A stretch of DNA of 64,000 nucleotides from Paucibacter_B soli. GTDB taxonomy: Bacteria; Pseudomonadota; Gammaproteobacteria; Burkholderiales; Burkholderiaceae_C. A program made the position numbers and the translations under genes. The stretch covers positions 321,333 through 385,332 of the forward strand of contig NZ_JBBHJW010000005.1 in assembly GCF_037482845.1 (NCBI RefSeq), written 5' to 3'. Below are positions 26,133 to 35,888 of the stretch, piece after piece. Position 1 is the first letter of the stretch; each line of letters begins with the position of its first letter. The notes under the pieces are model-generated. The model searched no databases. It was given only the letters and a program-made list of their open reading frames with translations, and was not told where the DNA came from.

Positions 26133-27806
26133 ATGGAGAAAATCTGGCTGAAGCATTATTCCGAGGGCGTGCCCGCGGAGATCAACACCGGGCTTTATCC
26201 ATCCTTGGTCGACCTGATGGACGCGGCGTTCAAGAAGTATCCCGAGCGCCCAGCCTACAAGCTGATGGGCCGCAGCATCAGCTTCGCGCAGATCGACGCG
26301 ATGTCGCGTGCCCTGGCCGCCTATCTGCAGAGCCTGGGCCTGGACAAGGGTGACCGCGTCGCCCTCATGATGCCCAACATCCCGCAATACCCGGTGGCGG
26401 TGGCGGCGGTGCTGCGCGCCGGCTATGTGGTGGTGAACGTGAACCCGCTCTACACGCCGCGCGAACTCGAGCACCAGCTCAAGGATTGCGGCGCCAAGGC
26501 CATCGTCATCATCGAGAATTTTGCCGCCACCCTGCAGCAGGTCATCAACCAGGTGCCCACCAAGCATGTGGTGCTGGCCGCCATGGGTGATCTGCTGGGC
26601 TTTCCCAAAGGGCTCATCGTCAACTACGTGGTGCGCAAGGTGAAGAAGCTGGTGCCGGCCTTCGAGCTGCCCAGCGCGGTGCGCTTCAACGACGCCCTGA
26701 GCCGCGGCCGTGGCATGGCCTACAAGGCGCCGCATGTGCAGCCTGGCGATATCGCGGTGCTGCAGTACACCGGCGGCACCACCGGCGTCAGCAAGGGCGC
26801 GGTGCTGCTGCACCGCAATCTGGTGGCCAATGTGATGCAGGCCGAGGCCTGGTACCAGCCCGCACTCAAGAAGATCCCGGCCGGCGAGCAGATGGTGAGC
26901 ATTTGCGCGTTGCCGCTCTATCACATCTTCGGTTTCACCACGAACATGATGCTGTCCATGCACATGGGCGGCTGCAATGTGCTGATCCCGAATCCGCGCG
27001 ACCTGCCGGCGGTATTCAAGGAGCTGGCACAGCATCGTTTCCACAGCCTGCCGGCCGTCAACACGCTGTTCATGGCGATGGCCAACCACCCCGACTTCAA
27101 CAGCGTGGACTGGAGCCATCTGGCGATCTCGGTGGGCGGTGGCATGGCGGTGCAACAGGCCACCGCCAAGCTCTGGCTGGAAAAGACCGGCTGCCCCATC
27201 GTCGAGGGCTATGGCCTCTCGGAAACCTCGCCGGTCGCCACCTGCAACCCCACCGACAGCAAGGCCTACAGCGGCACCATAGGCATGCCCATGTCCAGCA
27301 CCGAGCTCAAGCTGCTGGACGACGATGGCCAGGAGGTTGGCCCCGGCCAGGCCGGCGAGATCGCCATCAAGGGCCCGCAGGTGATGGCCGGCTACTGGCA
27401 GCGCCCCGACGAGACCGCCAAGGTGATGACGCCCGACGGCTTCTTCCGCACCGGCGACATCGGCACGGTGGACGAGCGCGGCTACTTCAAGATCGTGGAC
27501 CGCAAGAAGGACATGATTCTGGTGAGCGGCTTCAATGTCTATCCGAACGAGATCGAGGATGTGCTGACGCAGATGGAGGGCGTGCTGGAATGTGCCGCCG
27601 TGGGCATCCCCGACGAGAAGGCCGGCGAGGCCGTCAAGGTCGTGATCGTGAAGAAGAACCCAGCCATCGGCGAGGCCGATGTGCGCGCCTATTGCGAGGC
27701 CAATCTGACCGGCTACAAGCGCCCCAAGATCGTCGAGTTCCGCACCGAGCTGCCCAAGACACCGGTGGGCAAGATCTTGCGGCGTGAACTGCGCGACAAG
27801 AAGTAG
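26133..27806 (+). CDS. fadD: Long-chain fatty-acid-CoA ligase
   Basis: 557 aa from the ATG at 26133, eight bases after a GGAG site; the frame is open upstream, but that part is an out-of-frame shadow of the kinase gene. It activates fatty acids with ATP and CoA for beta-oxidation or lipid synthesis. Adenylate-forming motifs are complete: YTGGTTGVSKGA (P-loop), YGLSETSPVATC, FFRTGDIGTVDERGYF and DRKKDMILVSGFNVYPNEIE, plus the C-terminal catalytic Lys in PVGKILRRELR. It has no signal peptide and would be cytoplasmic or membrane-associated. The gene stands alone between the kinase and a small unknown gene. Confidence 0.94.
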   Translation: MEKIWLKHYSEGVPAEINTGLYPSLVDLMDAAFKKYPERPAYKLMGRSISFAQIDAMSRALAAYLQSLGLDKGDRVALMMPNIPQYPVAVAAVLRAGYVVVNVNPLYTPRELEHQLKDCGAKAIVIIENFAATLQQVINQVPTKHVVLAAMGDLLGFPKGLIVNYVVRKVKKLVPAFELPSAVRFNDALSRGRGMAYKAPHVQPGDIAVLQYTGGTTGVSKGAVLLHRNLVANVMQAEAWYQPALKKIPAGEQMVSICALPLYHIFGFTTNMMLSMHMGGCNVLIPNPRDLPAVFKELAQHRFHSLPAVNTLFMAMANHPDFNSVDWSHLAISVGGGMAVQQATAKLWLEKTGCPIVEGYGLSETSPVATCNPTDSKAYSGTIGMPMSSTELKLLDDDGQEVGPGQAGEIAIKGPQVMAGYWQRPDETAKVMTPDGFFRTGDIGTVDERGYFKIVDRKKDMILVSGFNVYPNEIEDVLTQMEGVLECAAVGIPDEKAGEAVKVVIVKKNPAIGEADVRAYCEANLTGYKRPKIVEFRTELPKTPVGKILRRELRDKK

Positions 27807-27838
27807 CAAACCCTGAACCGAGCCACGGAAGGATTGCG

Positions 27839-28342
27839 GTGCTGGACCTGTTCTATCAGAAGACCGAAGCCGGACGCGCTGAAATCAAGAGCCGTGCCCT
27901 GGCCCTCTCGCGCGTGGCCCGCAATCTGCTGCTGGTGCTGGACGCCTCCAAGACCGCGCGCCAGTGGTTGGCGCTGGTGCAGGGCGCCAGCGAGACCGAT
28001 TTCGAACTGCTGCTGCAGCATGAGCTGGTGGCGGTGCCCCGCGGCGCTGCCGTGGCGGCCGCCGCGCCCGCCACGCCCATCACGCCCATCACACCGCTGC
28101 TGGCGCTGGACGGCAGCGAACTGCCGCAACTGGCCTACGAGGAGCTGTACGCTTACCTTACCCGCCATGCCAAGCAATACCTCGGCCTGATGAAGGGCTA
28201 CAAGGTGGTGCTGGATGTGGAGCGCTGCGGCAATCTGCAGGAGCTGCAGCTGCTGGCGCAACGCTTTGTCGAACAGGTGCGCGAGGCCCAGGGCGAAGAC
28301 CTGGCCGGCCAGGTGCGGCGCGCCATGGGCATGAGCGGCTGA
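27839..28342 (+). CDS. Conserved-looking protein of unknown function
   Basis: 167 aa with a GTG start at 27839 and an AAGGA ribosome site. I do not recognise the family. The protein looks folded and largely helical: MLDLFYQKTEAGRAEIKSRALALS, then VARNLLLVLDASKTARQWLALVQ, an Ala/Pro/Thr-rich linker (about 67-82, with a repeated TPI) and a second helical half (LAYEELYAYLTRHAKQYLGLMKGY, ELQLLAQRFVEQVREAQG). There is no signal peptide, membrane segment or cysteine cluster (one Cys). It sits between fadD and rsmE in the same direction, 32 bases from each, so it may share their message. Reading-frame quality and codon bias support a real gene. Confidence 0.7.
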   Translation: MLDLFYQKTEAGRAEIKSRALALSRVARNLLLVLDASKTARQWLALVQGASETDFELLLQHELVAVPRGAAVAAAAPATPITPITPLLALDGSELPQLAYEELYAYLTRHAKQYLGLMKGYKVVLDVERCGNLQELQLLAQRFVEQVREAQGEDLAGQVRRAMGMSG

Positions 28343-28374
28343 GGCTCTAAACTCGCGGGCTCAGGAGTTGAGCC

Positions 28375-29109
28375 ATGCCCCCGCGCTTTTTTGTTGAGAC
28401 CCCGCTTGCCGCCGGCGAGCTGAGCCTGCCGCCCAGCGCGGCCCGCCATGTGCAGGTGCTGCGCCTGCAGCCCGGCAGCCCCGTGACCTTGTTCGACGGC
28501 AGCGGCGGCGAGTGGCAGGCCGAGGTGCTGGCGATGGGCCGCAGCGAGGTGCGCGTGCACTTGCAGGCGCGCCAGCTGGTGCAGCGCGAGCTCGCGCAAG
28601 ACCTGACCCTGGCGCTGGTGATGCCCGCCAACGACCGCATGGATGGCCTGATCGAGAAGGCCACCGAGCTGGGCGCCGCGGCCGTGCAGCCGCTGATGAG
28701 CGAGCGCTCGGTGCTGCGCCTGGCCGGCGAGCGCGCCGACAAGAAGGTGGCGCATTGGCAGGGCGTGGCGGTGGCGGCCAGCGAGCAGAGCGGCCGCACG
28801 CGCGTGCCGCGCATCGCGCCGGTGCAGCCGCTGGCGGCCTGGCTGGCCGGTCTGGGCGAAGCCTCGCCGGCGCAGCGGCGCTGGCTGCTCAGCCCCGGTG
28901 CCGCCAGGCCTCTGCACGAGCTGGTGAACCAGCAGGCCGCTGCGGCCGAGACCCTGGTGCTGAGCGGCCCCGAGGGCGGGCTGAGCCCCACCGAAGAGGA
29001 CGCCGCGCGTGCGCGCGGCTTCGTGGCCGCCAGGCTCGGCCCGCGCATCCTGCGCGCCGATACCGCGCCGCTGGCGGTGCTCTCCTGGCTGGCGCTGCAG
29101 TCGGCATGA
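28375..29109 (+). CDS. rsmE: 16S rRNA (uracil-1498-N3)-methyltransferase
   Basis: 244 aa; AGGAG site at 28362-28366. It methylates N3 of U1498 in 16S rRNA using SAM. The N-terminal PUA-like part (PPRFFVETPLAAGELSLPPSAARHVQVLRL) precedes the SPOUT knot, with LALVMPANDRMDGLIEKATELG, the SAM-site loop VLSGPEGGLSPTEEDAA and the final LGPRILRADTAPLAVLSWL. All of these are RsmE hallmarks. The MFS gene overlaps its stop by four bases (ATGA at 29106-29109). Confidence 0.95.
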   Translation: MPPRFFVETPLAAGELSLPPSAARHVQVLRLQPGSPVTLFDGSGGEWQAEVLAMGRSEVRVHLQARQLVQRELAQDLTLALVMPANDRMDGLIEKATELGAAAVQPLMSERSVLRLAGERADKKVAHWQGVAVAASEQSGRTRVPRIAPVQPLAAWLAGLGEASPAQRRWLLSPGAARPLHELVNQQAAAAETLVLSGPEGGLSPTEEDAARARGFVAARLGPRILRADTAPLAVLSWLALQSA

Positions 29110-30275
29110 GGCGCTTGCTGCTGCTGACCCTGGCGCAAGGGCTTTTTCTCACCAACAACATCACCTTCATCGCCATCAACGGCCTGGTGGGCCTGGCCCT
29201 GGCGCCGGTGCCCTGGATGGCGACGCTGCCGGTATGCGCCTATGTGGCGGGCAGCGCGCTGTTCGCGCCCCTGGTGGCGCGGCATCAGCGCGCCTGGGGG
29301 CGGCGGCGCGGCTTCCAGCTGGGCCTGCTGGTGGCCATGTGCAGCTGCGGCCTGGCCGGCTGGGGCGCGGCTGAGCAGCAGTTCTGGTGGGTGGTGGCGG
29401 CCACCGTGCTGGCGGGTTACTACAACGCCAATGCCGCGCTCTATCGCTTTGCCGCCACCGAGCTGGTGCCTGCCGAACAACGCGAAGCGGCGATTTCGTG
29501 GGTGCTGGCGGGCGGCATCCTGGGCGCGGTGATCGGGCCCGCCCTGGCCAGGCTGAGCAAGAACCTGCTGACCGTGCCCTTTGCCGGCGCCTACCTGGTG
29601 CTGATAGGCGTGGCCCTGCTGGGCCTGCTGCTGATTTCGCTGATCCGCTTTCCGCCCCTGGCCGAGGGCGGACTCGGCGCGCCGCAGGGCCGCAGCCTGG
29701 CCGAGTTGGCGCGCCAGCCCGTCTTTGTGGTGGCGATTGCCGCCTGCGCGCTGGGCTATGGCGTGATGAATCTGCTGATGGCGGCCACGCCCATCGCGAT
29801 GGCGCAATGCGCCCTGCCCTTCGACGCCGCCGCCCAGGTGCTGCAATGGCATGTGCTGGGCATGTTCGTGCCGAGCTTCTTCACCGGCCGGCTGATCAAG
29901 CGATTCGACGCCCTGCCGGTGATGGGCGTGGGCGTGCTGCTGAACCTGGCCTGCGTGCTGTTTGCACTCTCGGGTCAGGACCTGCTGCATTTCAGCGGCG
30001 CGCTGCTGACCCTGGGTGTGGGTTGGAACTTTTTGTTCGTGGGCGGCACCACCCTGTTCACACGCGCCTATCTGCCGGCCGAGCGCACTCGCGCCCAGGC
30101 CGCCATGGAGGTGTGCATCAACTGCACCATGACCGTCACCGCCTTCAGCTCGGGCGCCCTGGTCACCACCGGTGGCTGGCAGTGGATGAATCTCGGCAGC
30201 CTGCTGCCCCTGGCGGCCGTGGGTGCGGCGCTGCTGTGGCTGGCGCTGCAGTCGCGGTCGAAACGGCCGGCCTGA
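29106..30275 (+). CDS. Major facilitator superfamily transporter
   Basis: 389 aa from the ATG at 29106, which overlaps the rsmE stop codon, so translation is probably coupled. About 12 hydrophobic segments are visible. The first loop lacks the usual Asp but has basic residues (ARHQRAWGRRRGFQLG), matching the MFS A-motif position between helices 2 and 3. A second half starts at about residue 210 (LAELARQPVFVVAIAACALGYGVMNLLMAATPIAMAQ, given here as the helix 7 start). It is probably a drug- or metabolite-export member; the substrate cannot be inferred. The 3' end is convergent with the methyltransferase gene, 19 bases apart. Confidence 0.85.
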   Translation: MRRLLLLTLAQGLFLTNNITFIAINGLVGLALAPVPWMATLPVCAYVAGSALFAPLVARHQRAWGRRRGFQLGLLVAMCSCGLAGWGAAEQQFWWVVAATVLAGYYNANAALYRFAATELVPAEQREAAISWVLAGGILGAVIGPALARLSKNLLTVPFAGAYLVLIGVALLGLLLISLIRFPPLAEGGLGAPQGRSLAELARQPVFVVAIAACALGYGVMNLLMAATPIAMAQCALPFDAAAQVLQWHVLGMFVPSFFTGRLIKRFDALPVMGVGVLLNLACVLFALSGQDLLHFSGALLTLGVGWNFLFVGGTTLFTRAYLPAERTRAQAAMEVCINCTMTVTAFSSGALVTTGGWQWMNLGSLLPLAAVGAALLWLALQSRSKRPA

Positions 30276-30294
30276 TCGTCGCCGGACGCGCAAG

Positions 30295-31572
30295 CTAGTC
30301 GTTGGGTTCCGCGTCCGCAGCATCCGCCCTGGGTGCGCGCGCCGAGCCCGCCACCAGATCGAAGCGGAACAGCCGGCATTCGATCGGGCCGTTCCACATC
30401 GGGAAGCGGCGCGATTCCTTCAGCCGCATCTTGCTGGGCAGCTTCATATCGGGGCTGAGCATCCAGGCGGTCCAACCGGCGCTGTTGTGCGTGTAGCCGC
30501 GCTTCCAGTGCGAGGCCAGGCGCGGGAAGAAATCGTCGGTGGCGTCGCGCTGCTCGGAGCCGCTGGATTCGCGCACCGCCGCCGCCTTGCCGCGCACCTC
30601 GATGCGTTCGCCATAGGGCGGATTCATCATCAGCGTGCCGGGCATGCCCTCGGGCAGCTGCGGCGCGGGGCGCTCCAGCGCGTCGCCGCCGTTGAACTGG
30701 ATGTACTGGGCCACGCCGGCGCGCTCGGCATTGCGGCGCGCGAAATCCACCATGCGGAAGGCCACGTCGCTGGCGTAGATGGGCACGGCGGGTGCATGCA
30801 CGCGTGCCTCGGCGGCGCGCTTGAGCTCGGCCCAGCGGTTCTGCAGCGGCTGGAAGGGCAGCTGCCTCTCGAATGCAAAGCGCCTTTGAATGCCGGGCGC
30901 CGCGCCGCTGGCGATCAGGGCCGCCTCGATCGGGATGGTGCCCGAGCCGCAGCAGGGGTCGTGCAGGGCACCGCCGGTCTCGGGCGTGCCCTTCCAGCCG
31001 GCCGCGGCCAGCATCGCGGCGGCAAGCGTTTCCTTCAGCGGCGCATCGCCCTTGTCGACGCGCCAGCCGCGCTTGAAGAGCGGTTCGCCCGAGCTGTCCA
31101 CATAGAGGGCGGCACGTTCCTCGCCCACATGCAGCACCACCGGCAGGTCGGGGGCGTAGGTGTCGACGCTGGGGCGCTCGCCGGTGGCATCGCGCAGGGT
31201 GTCGCAGATCGCGTCCTTGACCCTCAGGGTGGCGAAGTTGAGGCTCTTGAGCGGCGAGCGGTGCGCGGTGGTGTCGACCTTGATGGTGTGCTGCGGCGTG
31301 ATCCAGCGCTCCCAATCGACCCGGCGTGCCAGCGCATAGAGATCGTCCTCATGGCGGTAGCCGCCCTCGATCAGCTCCACCAGCACGCGCTGCGCGAGCC
31401 GGCTCTCGAGGTTGATGATCAGCACCGCCTCGCTTTCAGCGCGCACCGCGCAGCCGCCGCGCAAGGCCTCGATCTTGCCCTTGGGCAGGATGGCGCGCAG
31501 CTCCTGCTCCAGCAGGGCTTCGACACCGCCGGGGCAGGACACAAACAGGTTCAGGGTTTCGGCGCGGGACAT
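30295..31572 (-). CDS. THUMP-domain class I RNA methyltransferase (RlmL-like)
   Basis: 425 aa from the ATG at 31572. A THUMP RNA-binding domain lies in the first about 160 residues (LFVSCPGGVEALLEQELRAI, then WERWITPQHTIKVDTTAHRSPLKS). The methyltransferase domain has HDPCCGSGTIPIEAALIASG for the SAM site and MMNPPYGERIE as the N-P-P-Y catalytic loop for guanine-N2 methylation. It matches the N-terminal half of E. coli RlmKL, which methylates G2445 of 23S rRNA, but it is a separate protein without the RlmK half. The C-terminus is Ala/Asp-rich. It is the last gene of the long minus-strand run. Confidence 0.9.
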   Translation of the reverse strand: MSRAETLNLFVSCPGGVEALLEQELRAILPKGKIEALRGGCAVRAESEAVLIINLESRLAQRVLVELIEGGYRHEDDLYALARRVDWERWITPQHTIKVDTTAHRSPLKSLNFATLRVKDAICDTLRDATGERPSVDTYAPDLPVVLHVGEERAALYVDSSGEPLFKRGWRVDKGDAPLKETLAAAMLAAAGWKGTPETGGALHDPCCGSGTIPIEAALIASGAAPGIQRRFAFERQLPFQPLQNRWAELKRAAEARVHAPAVPIYASDVAFRMVDFARRNAERAGVAQYIQFNGGDALERPAPQLPEGMPGTLMMNPPYGERIEVRGKAAAVRESSGSEQRDATDDFFPRLASHWKRGYTHNSAGWTAWMLSPDMKLPSKMRLKESRRFPMWNGPIECRLFRFDLVAGSARAPRADAADAEPND

Positions 31573-31597
31573 GGCGGCAGGGGGCGGGAGAAAACGC

Positions 31598-34333
31598 CTA
31601 TTGTCCCCGCGCCAGCGCCTCGAATTCCGCCAGCGGCATGGGCCGGGCGAAGAAATAGCCCTGGAAGGCGTGACAGCCCTGGCCGCGCAGGGCCTGCAAC
31701 TGGGCCTCGGTTTCCACGCCCTCGGCAATCACCGCCAGCCCCAGGCTGTCGCCCAGCTGTATCACCGCGCGCGCGATCGCCAGGGCATTCGGCTCGGTGA
31801 GCAGGTCGCGCACAAAGCTCTGGTCGATCTTGAGCTGGTCCAGCGGCAGGCGCTTCAGATAGGCCAGCGAGGAATAGCCGGTGCCGAAATCGTCCAGCGA
31901 GAAACGCAGGCCCAGGCGGCGCAGCTCGCCCATCAGCGCGATCACCGCCTCCACGTCTTCCACCAGGGCGCTTTCGGTGAGTTCGAGCTTGAGCTTGTCG
32001 GTGGGCGCGCCGCTGCGCGCCAGCAACTGTTGCATAAAGCCTAGAAAACCCTTCTGGCGGAACTGGTGCGCGCTCAGGTTCACCGCCAGGCTGAGCCCGG
32101 CCAACGCAGGCTCCTGCGCCCAGGCGCTGAGCTGGGCGCAGCTCTGCTGCAGCACCCATTCGCCCAGCTGGCCGATCACGCCGCAATGCTCGGCCAGCGG
32201 GATGAAGCGCGCCGGCGAGATCCAGCCGCGTTGCGGATGCTGCCAGCGCAGCAGCGCCTCGGCACCCAGCAGCCGGCCCTCGGCATCGACCTGTGGCTGG
32301 TAGTACAGCTCGAACTGCTGGTAGTTCACCGCCTGGCGCAGGTCGGCCTCCAGCAGGGCCAGCTCGGCCATCGCGGCCTGGGTCACCGGATCGAAGAAAC
32401 ACAGCCGGTTGCGCCCTCCCGCCTTGGCCTGGTACAGCGCATGGTCGGCATGCTTGAGCAGCTCCTCGGCGCTGGCCTCGGCCTCGCCCCACATCACGAT
32501 ACCGATGCTGGGTGTGCTGTGATGCACGGCATCATCCAGTTGATAAGGCTGGCCCAGCACGCGCAGCAGCTTCTCGGCGGCGGCCTCGGCGTGCAGGGCG
32601 GCGCGTTGCGCGTCCTGACCGAGATCCTGCAGCAGCACCACGAACTCGTCGCCGCCCCAGCGCGCCACCGTATCCTCGGCGCGCAGCGAGGCCTGCAGGC
32701 GCTTGGCCACGGCCTGCAGCATGCGGTCGCCCATGCCATGGCCCAGGGTGTCGTTGAGCGACTTGAAGTTGTCCAGGTCGATGAACAGCACCGCGCCGTG
32801 GCGCGCGCCGCGCCGGCTGGCGGCCAGCGCCTGGTGCAGGCGGTCCAGCAGCAGGCGGCGGTTCGGCAACTCGGTGAGGGGGTCGTAGAAGGCCAGCTGC
32901 TCGATCGCCGCCTCGGCGCGCTTGCGCTCGGTGATGTCGCGCGTCAGGCCGATGAAGAGCGGCTCGCCGTCGCGTTCGATGTGCGAGACCGCCAGGCTCA
33001 TCGGAAAACTCTGCCCGTCCTTGCGCAGGCCGCTGACATCGCGGCCCAGCCCGATCACATGCGGCGCACCGCCTTCGAGGTAACGCTTGATGTGCGCGTC
33101 GTGCTGGCTGCGCTCGGGCTCGGCCATGAGGCGGTTGACCTTCTGGCCCAGCAGCTCGGCCTCCTGGTAGCCGAACATGCGGCAGGCCGCCGGGTTGATC
33201 GAGGCGATCAGTCCGTGACGGTCGATGGTGACGACGCCGTCGACCATATTGTCGAGGATGGCCTGGGTCTGCTCGGCCTGCGCGCGCAGCGCCTGCGCGG
33301 CCTGCCGGTGCAGCCGCGTCAGCAGGCGGCGGCGGCGCTGCCAGAGCCACAGCGCCAGGGCCGCGCCCAGGCTCAGCGCCAGGCCCAGCTGCAGCAGCGC
33401 CTGGCGCTGGCGCAGCCAGGGTGCCTCGACGCTGGCCAGCGTGCGCCCGACCGCCACCAGCAATTGCTTGTCGGCATGCAGGCCGGCGGGACGCAGGCTG
33501 CGGGTCGCCACCAGGCGCAAGTCGTTGGTGAGGCGCGAATGCGTCAGCTGCAGGCTGGCCTCACGCCCTTCGCTGAGGTGCTGCTGGAGGATCGAACCCG
33601 GCCGTTCCAGCAGGTTGCGGTCCATCAACTCCGGGCGTTCGGGCGCCAGCGTGAACAGCAAGCCGTCCTGGTGCGCCAGCGCCGCCCAGGTCTGTTCGGA
33701 GGGTTGGGCGGTCTGCAGCACGAGGCTGAAGTAATGCGGGTCCAGCAGGGCCAGCACCAGGCCGATGGGCCGGTCGCGGTGATCGAACAGCAGGCGGGCC
33801 AGGCTGATGCAGTGCGCGGCCAGCGGGTCCTGCAGCGGCGGCGAGACATAGAGCAGGGCGGGCTGCGGCTGCTCGCGCAAGGCCAGCACGGCCCGGTGCT
33901 GGCGCAGGTCCAGCTGCAGCAGGTCGACATGCGAACTGGCCTGCACCTGGCCATGCGCATCCAGCAGCAGCAAGGCTCGCACGCCCGGCATGGCCTGGGT
34001 CAGGGTGCGCATCAAGGTCTCGCCATCCTGCTGCATCAGGCCTTGGCGCCAGCCGGGCGCCTGCGAGGCCACCGTCTGCAGCGCGGCATGGGTGGCAATC
34101 ATCTGCTGCGCAACAATGCCGTCCAGGGTACGCACCAGGCCTTCGAGCTTCTCGCCCTCGTGGCGGCGCAACGCCTCCCGTTCATTGGCCAGCCAGCCCA
34201 GCGCAAGCGCCCAGGCCAGCGCCAGCACCAGCGCCAGCAAGGCCCAGGCGCGCCAAGGCCTCCAGGGGCGGCCGGATGGCAGGGCGGAAACGGAGCGGAC
34301 AGGCATCAAGGGATGCCACGGTACCCAGTCCAT
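31598..34333 (-). CDS. PAS-GGDEF-EAL protein (c-di-GMP synthesis and degradation)
   Basis: 911 aa from the ATG at 34333; a TTG three codons upstream is possible. It has an N-terminal helix, a periplasmic sensor domain of about 250 residues (dCACHE-like, VRALLLLDAHGQVQAS), a second helix and a PAS domain (ILDNMVDGVVTIDRHGLIASINPAACRMFGYQ). GGDEF follows, with an intact GGDEF at 560-564 and an I-site RAED five residues before. The EAL domain has EALLR at 692, ELTES, LDDFGTGYSS, LKIDQSFV and AEGVET. Both active sites look complete, so either activity is possible. It follows rpoN by about 37 bases and may share its message. Confidence 0.93.
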   Translation of the reverse strand: MDWVPWHPLMPVRSVSALPSGRPWRPWRAWALLALVLALAWALALGWLANEREALRRHEGEKLEGLVRTLDGIVAQQMIATHAALQTVASQAPGWRQGLMQQDGETLMRTLTQAMPGVRALLLLDAHGQVQASSHVDLLQLDLRQHRAVLALREQPQPALLYVSPPLQDPLAAHCISLARLLFDHRDRPIGLVLALLDPHYFSLVLQTAQPSEQTWAALAHQDGLLFTLAPERPELMDRNLLERPGSILQQHLSEGREASLQLTHSRLTNDLRLVATRSLRPAGLHADKQLLVAVGRTLASVEAPWLRQRQALLQLGLALSLGAALALWLWQRRRRLLTRLHRQAAQALRAQAEQTQAILDNMVDGVVTIDRHGLIASINPAACRMFGYQEAELLGQKVNRLMAEPERSQHDAHIKRYLEGGAPHVIGLGRDVSGLRKDGQSFPMSLAVSHIERDGEPLFIGLTRDITERKRAEAAIEQLAFYDPLTELPNRRLLLDRLHQALAASRRGARHGAVLFIDLDNFKSLNDTLGHGMGDRMLQAVAKRLQASLRAEDTVARWGGDEFVVLLQDLGQDAQRAALHAEAAAEKLLRVLGQPYQLDDAVHHSTPSIGIVMWGEAEASAEELLKHADHALYQAKAGGRNRLCFFDPVTQAAMAELALLEADLRQAVNYQQFELYYQPQVDAEGRLLGAEALLRWQHPQRGWISPARFIPLAEHCGVIGQLGEWVLQQSCAQLSAWAQEPALAGLSLAVNLSAHQFRQKGFLGFMQQLLARSGAPTDKLKLELTESALVEDVEAVIALMGELRRLGLRFSLDDFGTGYSSLAYLKRLPLDQLKIDQSFVRDLLTEPNALAIARAVIQLGDSLGLAVIAEGVETEAQLQALRGQGCHAFQGYFFARPMPLAEFEALARGQ

Positions 34334-34370
34334 GGGCTTCAAAGCTTGATGCTTCTCAAGCTGAGTCGAG

Positions 34371-35882
34371 CTACATGGCCTTGCGCAGGTTGGCCGGGGC
34401 GATCTTCAGCGCCTCACGGTACTTCGCCACGGTGCGGCGCGCCACCTGGATGCCCTGCTCCTCCAGCATGCTGGACAGCTGGCTGTCCGAGAGCGGCTTG
34501 CCGGCATCCTCGGCGGCCACGAACTGCTTGATGAGGGCGCGCACCGCGGTGCTGGAGGCATTGCCGCCCGCCTCGGTGTTGAGCCCCGAGCCGAAGAAGT
34601 ACTTGAGCTCGAAGGTGCCCCAGGGCGTGGCCATGTATTTGGCGGTGGTCACGCGCGAGATGGTGGACTCGTGCAGGCCCAGCTCATCGGCGATCTCGCG
34701 CAGCACCAGCGGCTTCATGGCCAGCTCGCCATGCGAGAAGAAACCCTTCTGGCGCTCGACGATGGCCTCGGAGACGCGCAGGATGGTGTCGAAGCGCTGC
34801 TGGATGTTCTTGATGAACCAGCGCGCTTCCTGCAGCTGCGTGCCCAGCGGCGAATTGCTGACGCCGCCGCGCGTCTGGCGCAGCGCCTGAGCGTAAAGCT
34901 CGTTGATGCGCAGCTTGGGCATGACGTCGGGGTTGAGCGTGACGCGAAAACCCCGGCCGGACTTGCGCACGATCACGTCCGGCACCACCGCCGCCGCCTC
35001 GCTGCGCGCGAACTGGCGGCCCGGCTTGGGCTCCAGCTCGGTGATCATGCCCTGGGCCTCGCGCAGCAAGGCCTCGTCGGCGCCGGTGAGCGACATCAGG
35101 CGCCTTAGGTCGCGCCTGGCCAGCAGCTCCAGGTATTGCTTGCAGATCAGGATCGCCACCACCTGGGCCTGGCTGCGCGGCTTGACGCGCAACTGCAGGA
35201 TCAGGCATTCGGACAGATTGCGCGCGCCCACGCCCACCGGCTCCAGGCTCTGCAGCCACTTGAGCGCGCATTTGAGCGTGTCCAGCAGCTCCTCGCGCGC
35301 CTCGGCATCGGCGTCAACGCCCGCGAGCGCCTCGGCGAGCTCTTCCAGGCTGTCTTCCAGATAGCCGTCTTCGTTGAGCGACTCGATCAGCACCATCAGC
35401 GCGGCGCGGTCGGTCTGGCTCAGCTGCATGCCGGCGAGCTGGGCGTTCAGATGCTCCTGCAGCGAGATGCCGGGGCCCTGCTGTTCGGGGCGCTCGCCTT
35501 CGTCGTCGCCACTGCCGCTGCCGGGGGTTTCTCGGATGCCGTCGAAGTCGTCGCGCTCGGTGCCGTTCTCCCAGTCGTCGCGCTCGGTGGTGCCGAAGTC
35601 CTCGCCCTTGATCTCGGCCACTGACTCGCCATCGCCGCTGCTCTCCGCGCTGGTTTCGGCCGCCGCGCCCTCGTCGCGCTGCAGCGGCGCCGCCGCATCC
35701 AGACGCAGCGGTGCGGCCTCGCCAAACTCCTCGTCGGTTTCCAGCAGCGGGTTGCTGGTGAGCATCTGCTCCACCTCCTGGTTCAGCTCCAGGGTGGAGA
35801 GCTGCAGCAGACGGATCGACTGCTGCAACTGCGGCGTCAGCGACAGATGCTGGGAGAGGCGTACCTGCAGCGACGGCTTCAT
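34371..35882 (-). CDS. rpoN: RNA polymerase sigma-54 factor
   Basis: 503 aa. The Gln/Leu-rich activator-response region I starts the protein (MKPSLQVRLSQHLSLTPQLQ, then QSIRLLQLSTLEL). An acidic region II (about 50-150, many Asp/Glu) follows, then the core-binding region and the C-terminal DNA-binding domain with the RpoN box ARRTVAKYRE near the end. It directs enhancer-dependent transcription from -24/-12 promoters (nitrogen use, motility and similar). It is six bases after lptB, the usual lptA-lptB-rpoN order in proteobacteria. The genes that normally follow (hpf, ptsN, hprK) are absent; the GGDEF-EAL gene comes next instead. Confidence 0.97.
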   Translation of the reverse strand: MKPSLQVRLSQHLSLTPQLQQSIRLLQLSTLELNQEVEQMLTSNPLLETDEEFGEAAPLRLDAAAPLQRDEGAAAETSAESSGDGESVAEIKGEDFGTTERDDWENGTERDDFDGIRETPGSGSGDDEGERPEQQGPGISLQEHLNAQLAGMQLSQTDRAALMVLIESLNEDGYLEDSLEELAEALAGVDADAEAREELLDTLKCALKWLQSLEPVGVGARNLSECLILQLRVKPRSQAQVVAILICKQYLELLARRDLRRLMSLTGADEALLREAQGMITELEPKPGRQFARSEAAAVVPDVIVRKSGRGFRVTLNPDVMPKLRINELYAQALRQTRGGVSNSPLGTQLQEARWFIKNIQQRFDTILRVSEAIVERQKGFFSHGELAMKPLVLREIADELGLHESTISRVTTAKYMATPWGTFELKYFFGSGLNTEAGGNASSTAVRALIKQFVAAEDAGKPLSDSQLSSMLEEQGIQVARRTVAKYREALKIAPANLRKAM

Positions 35883-35888
35883 CGCGTC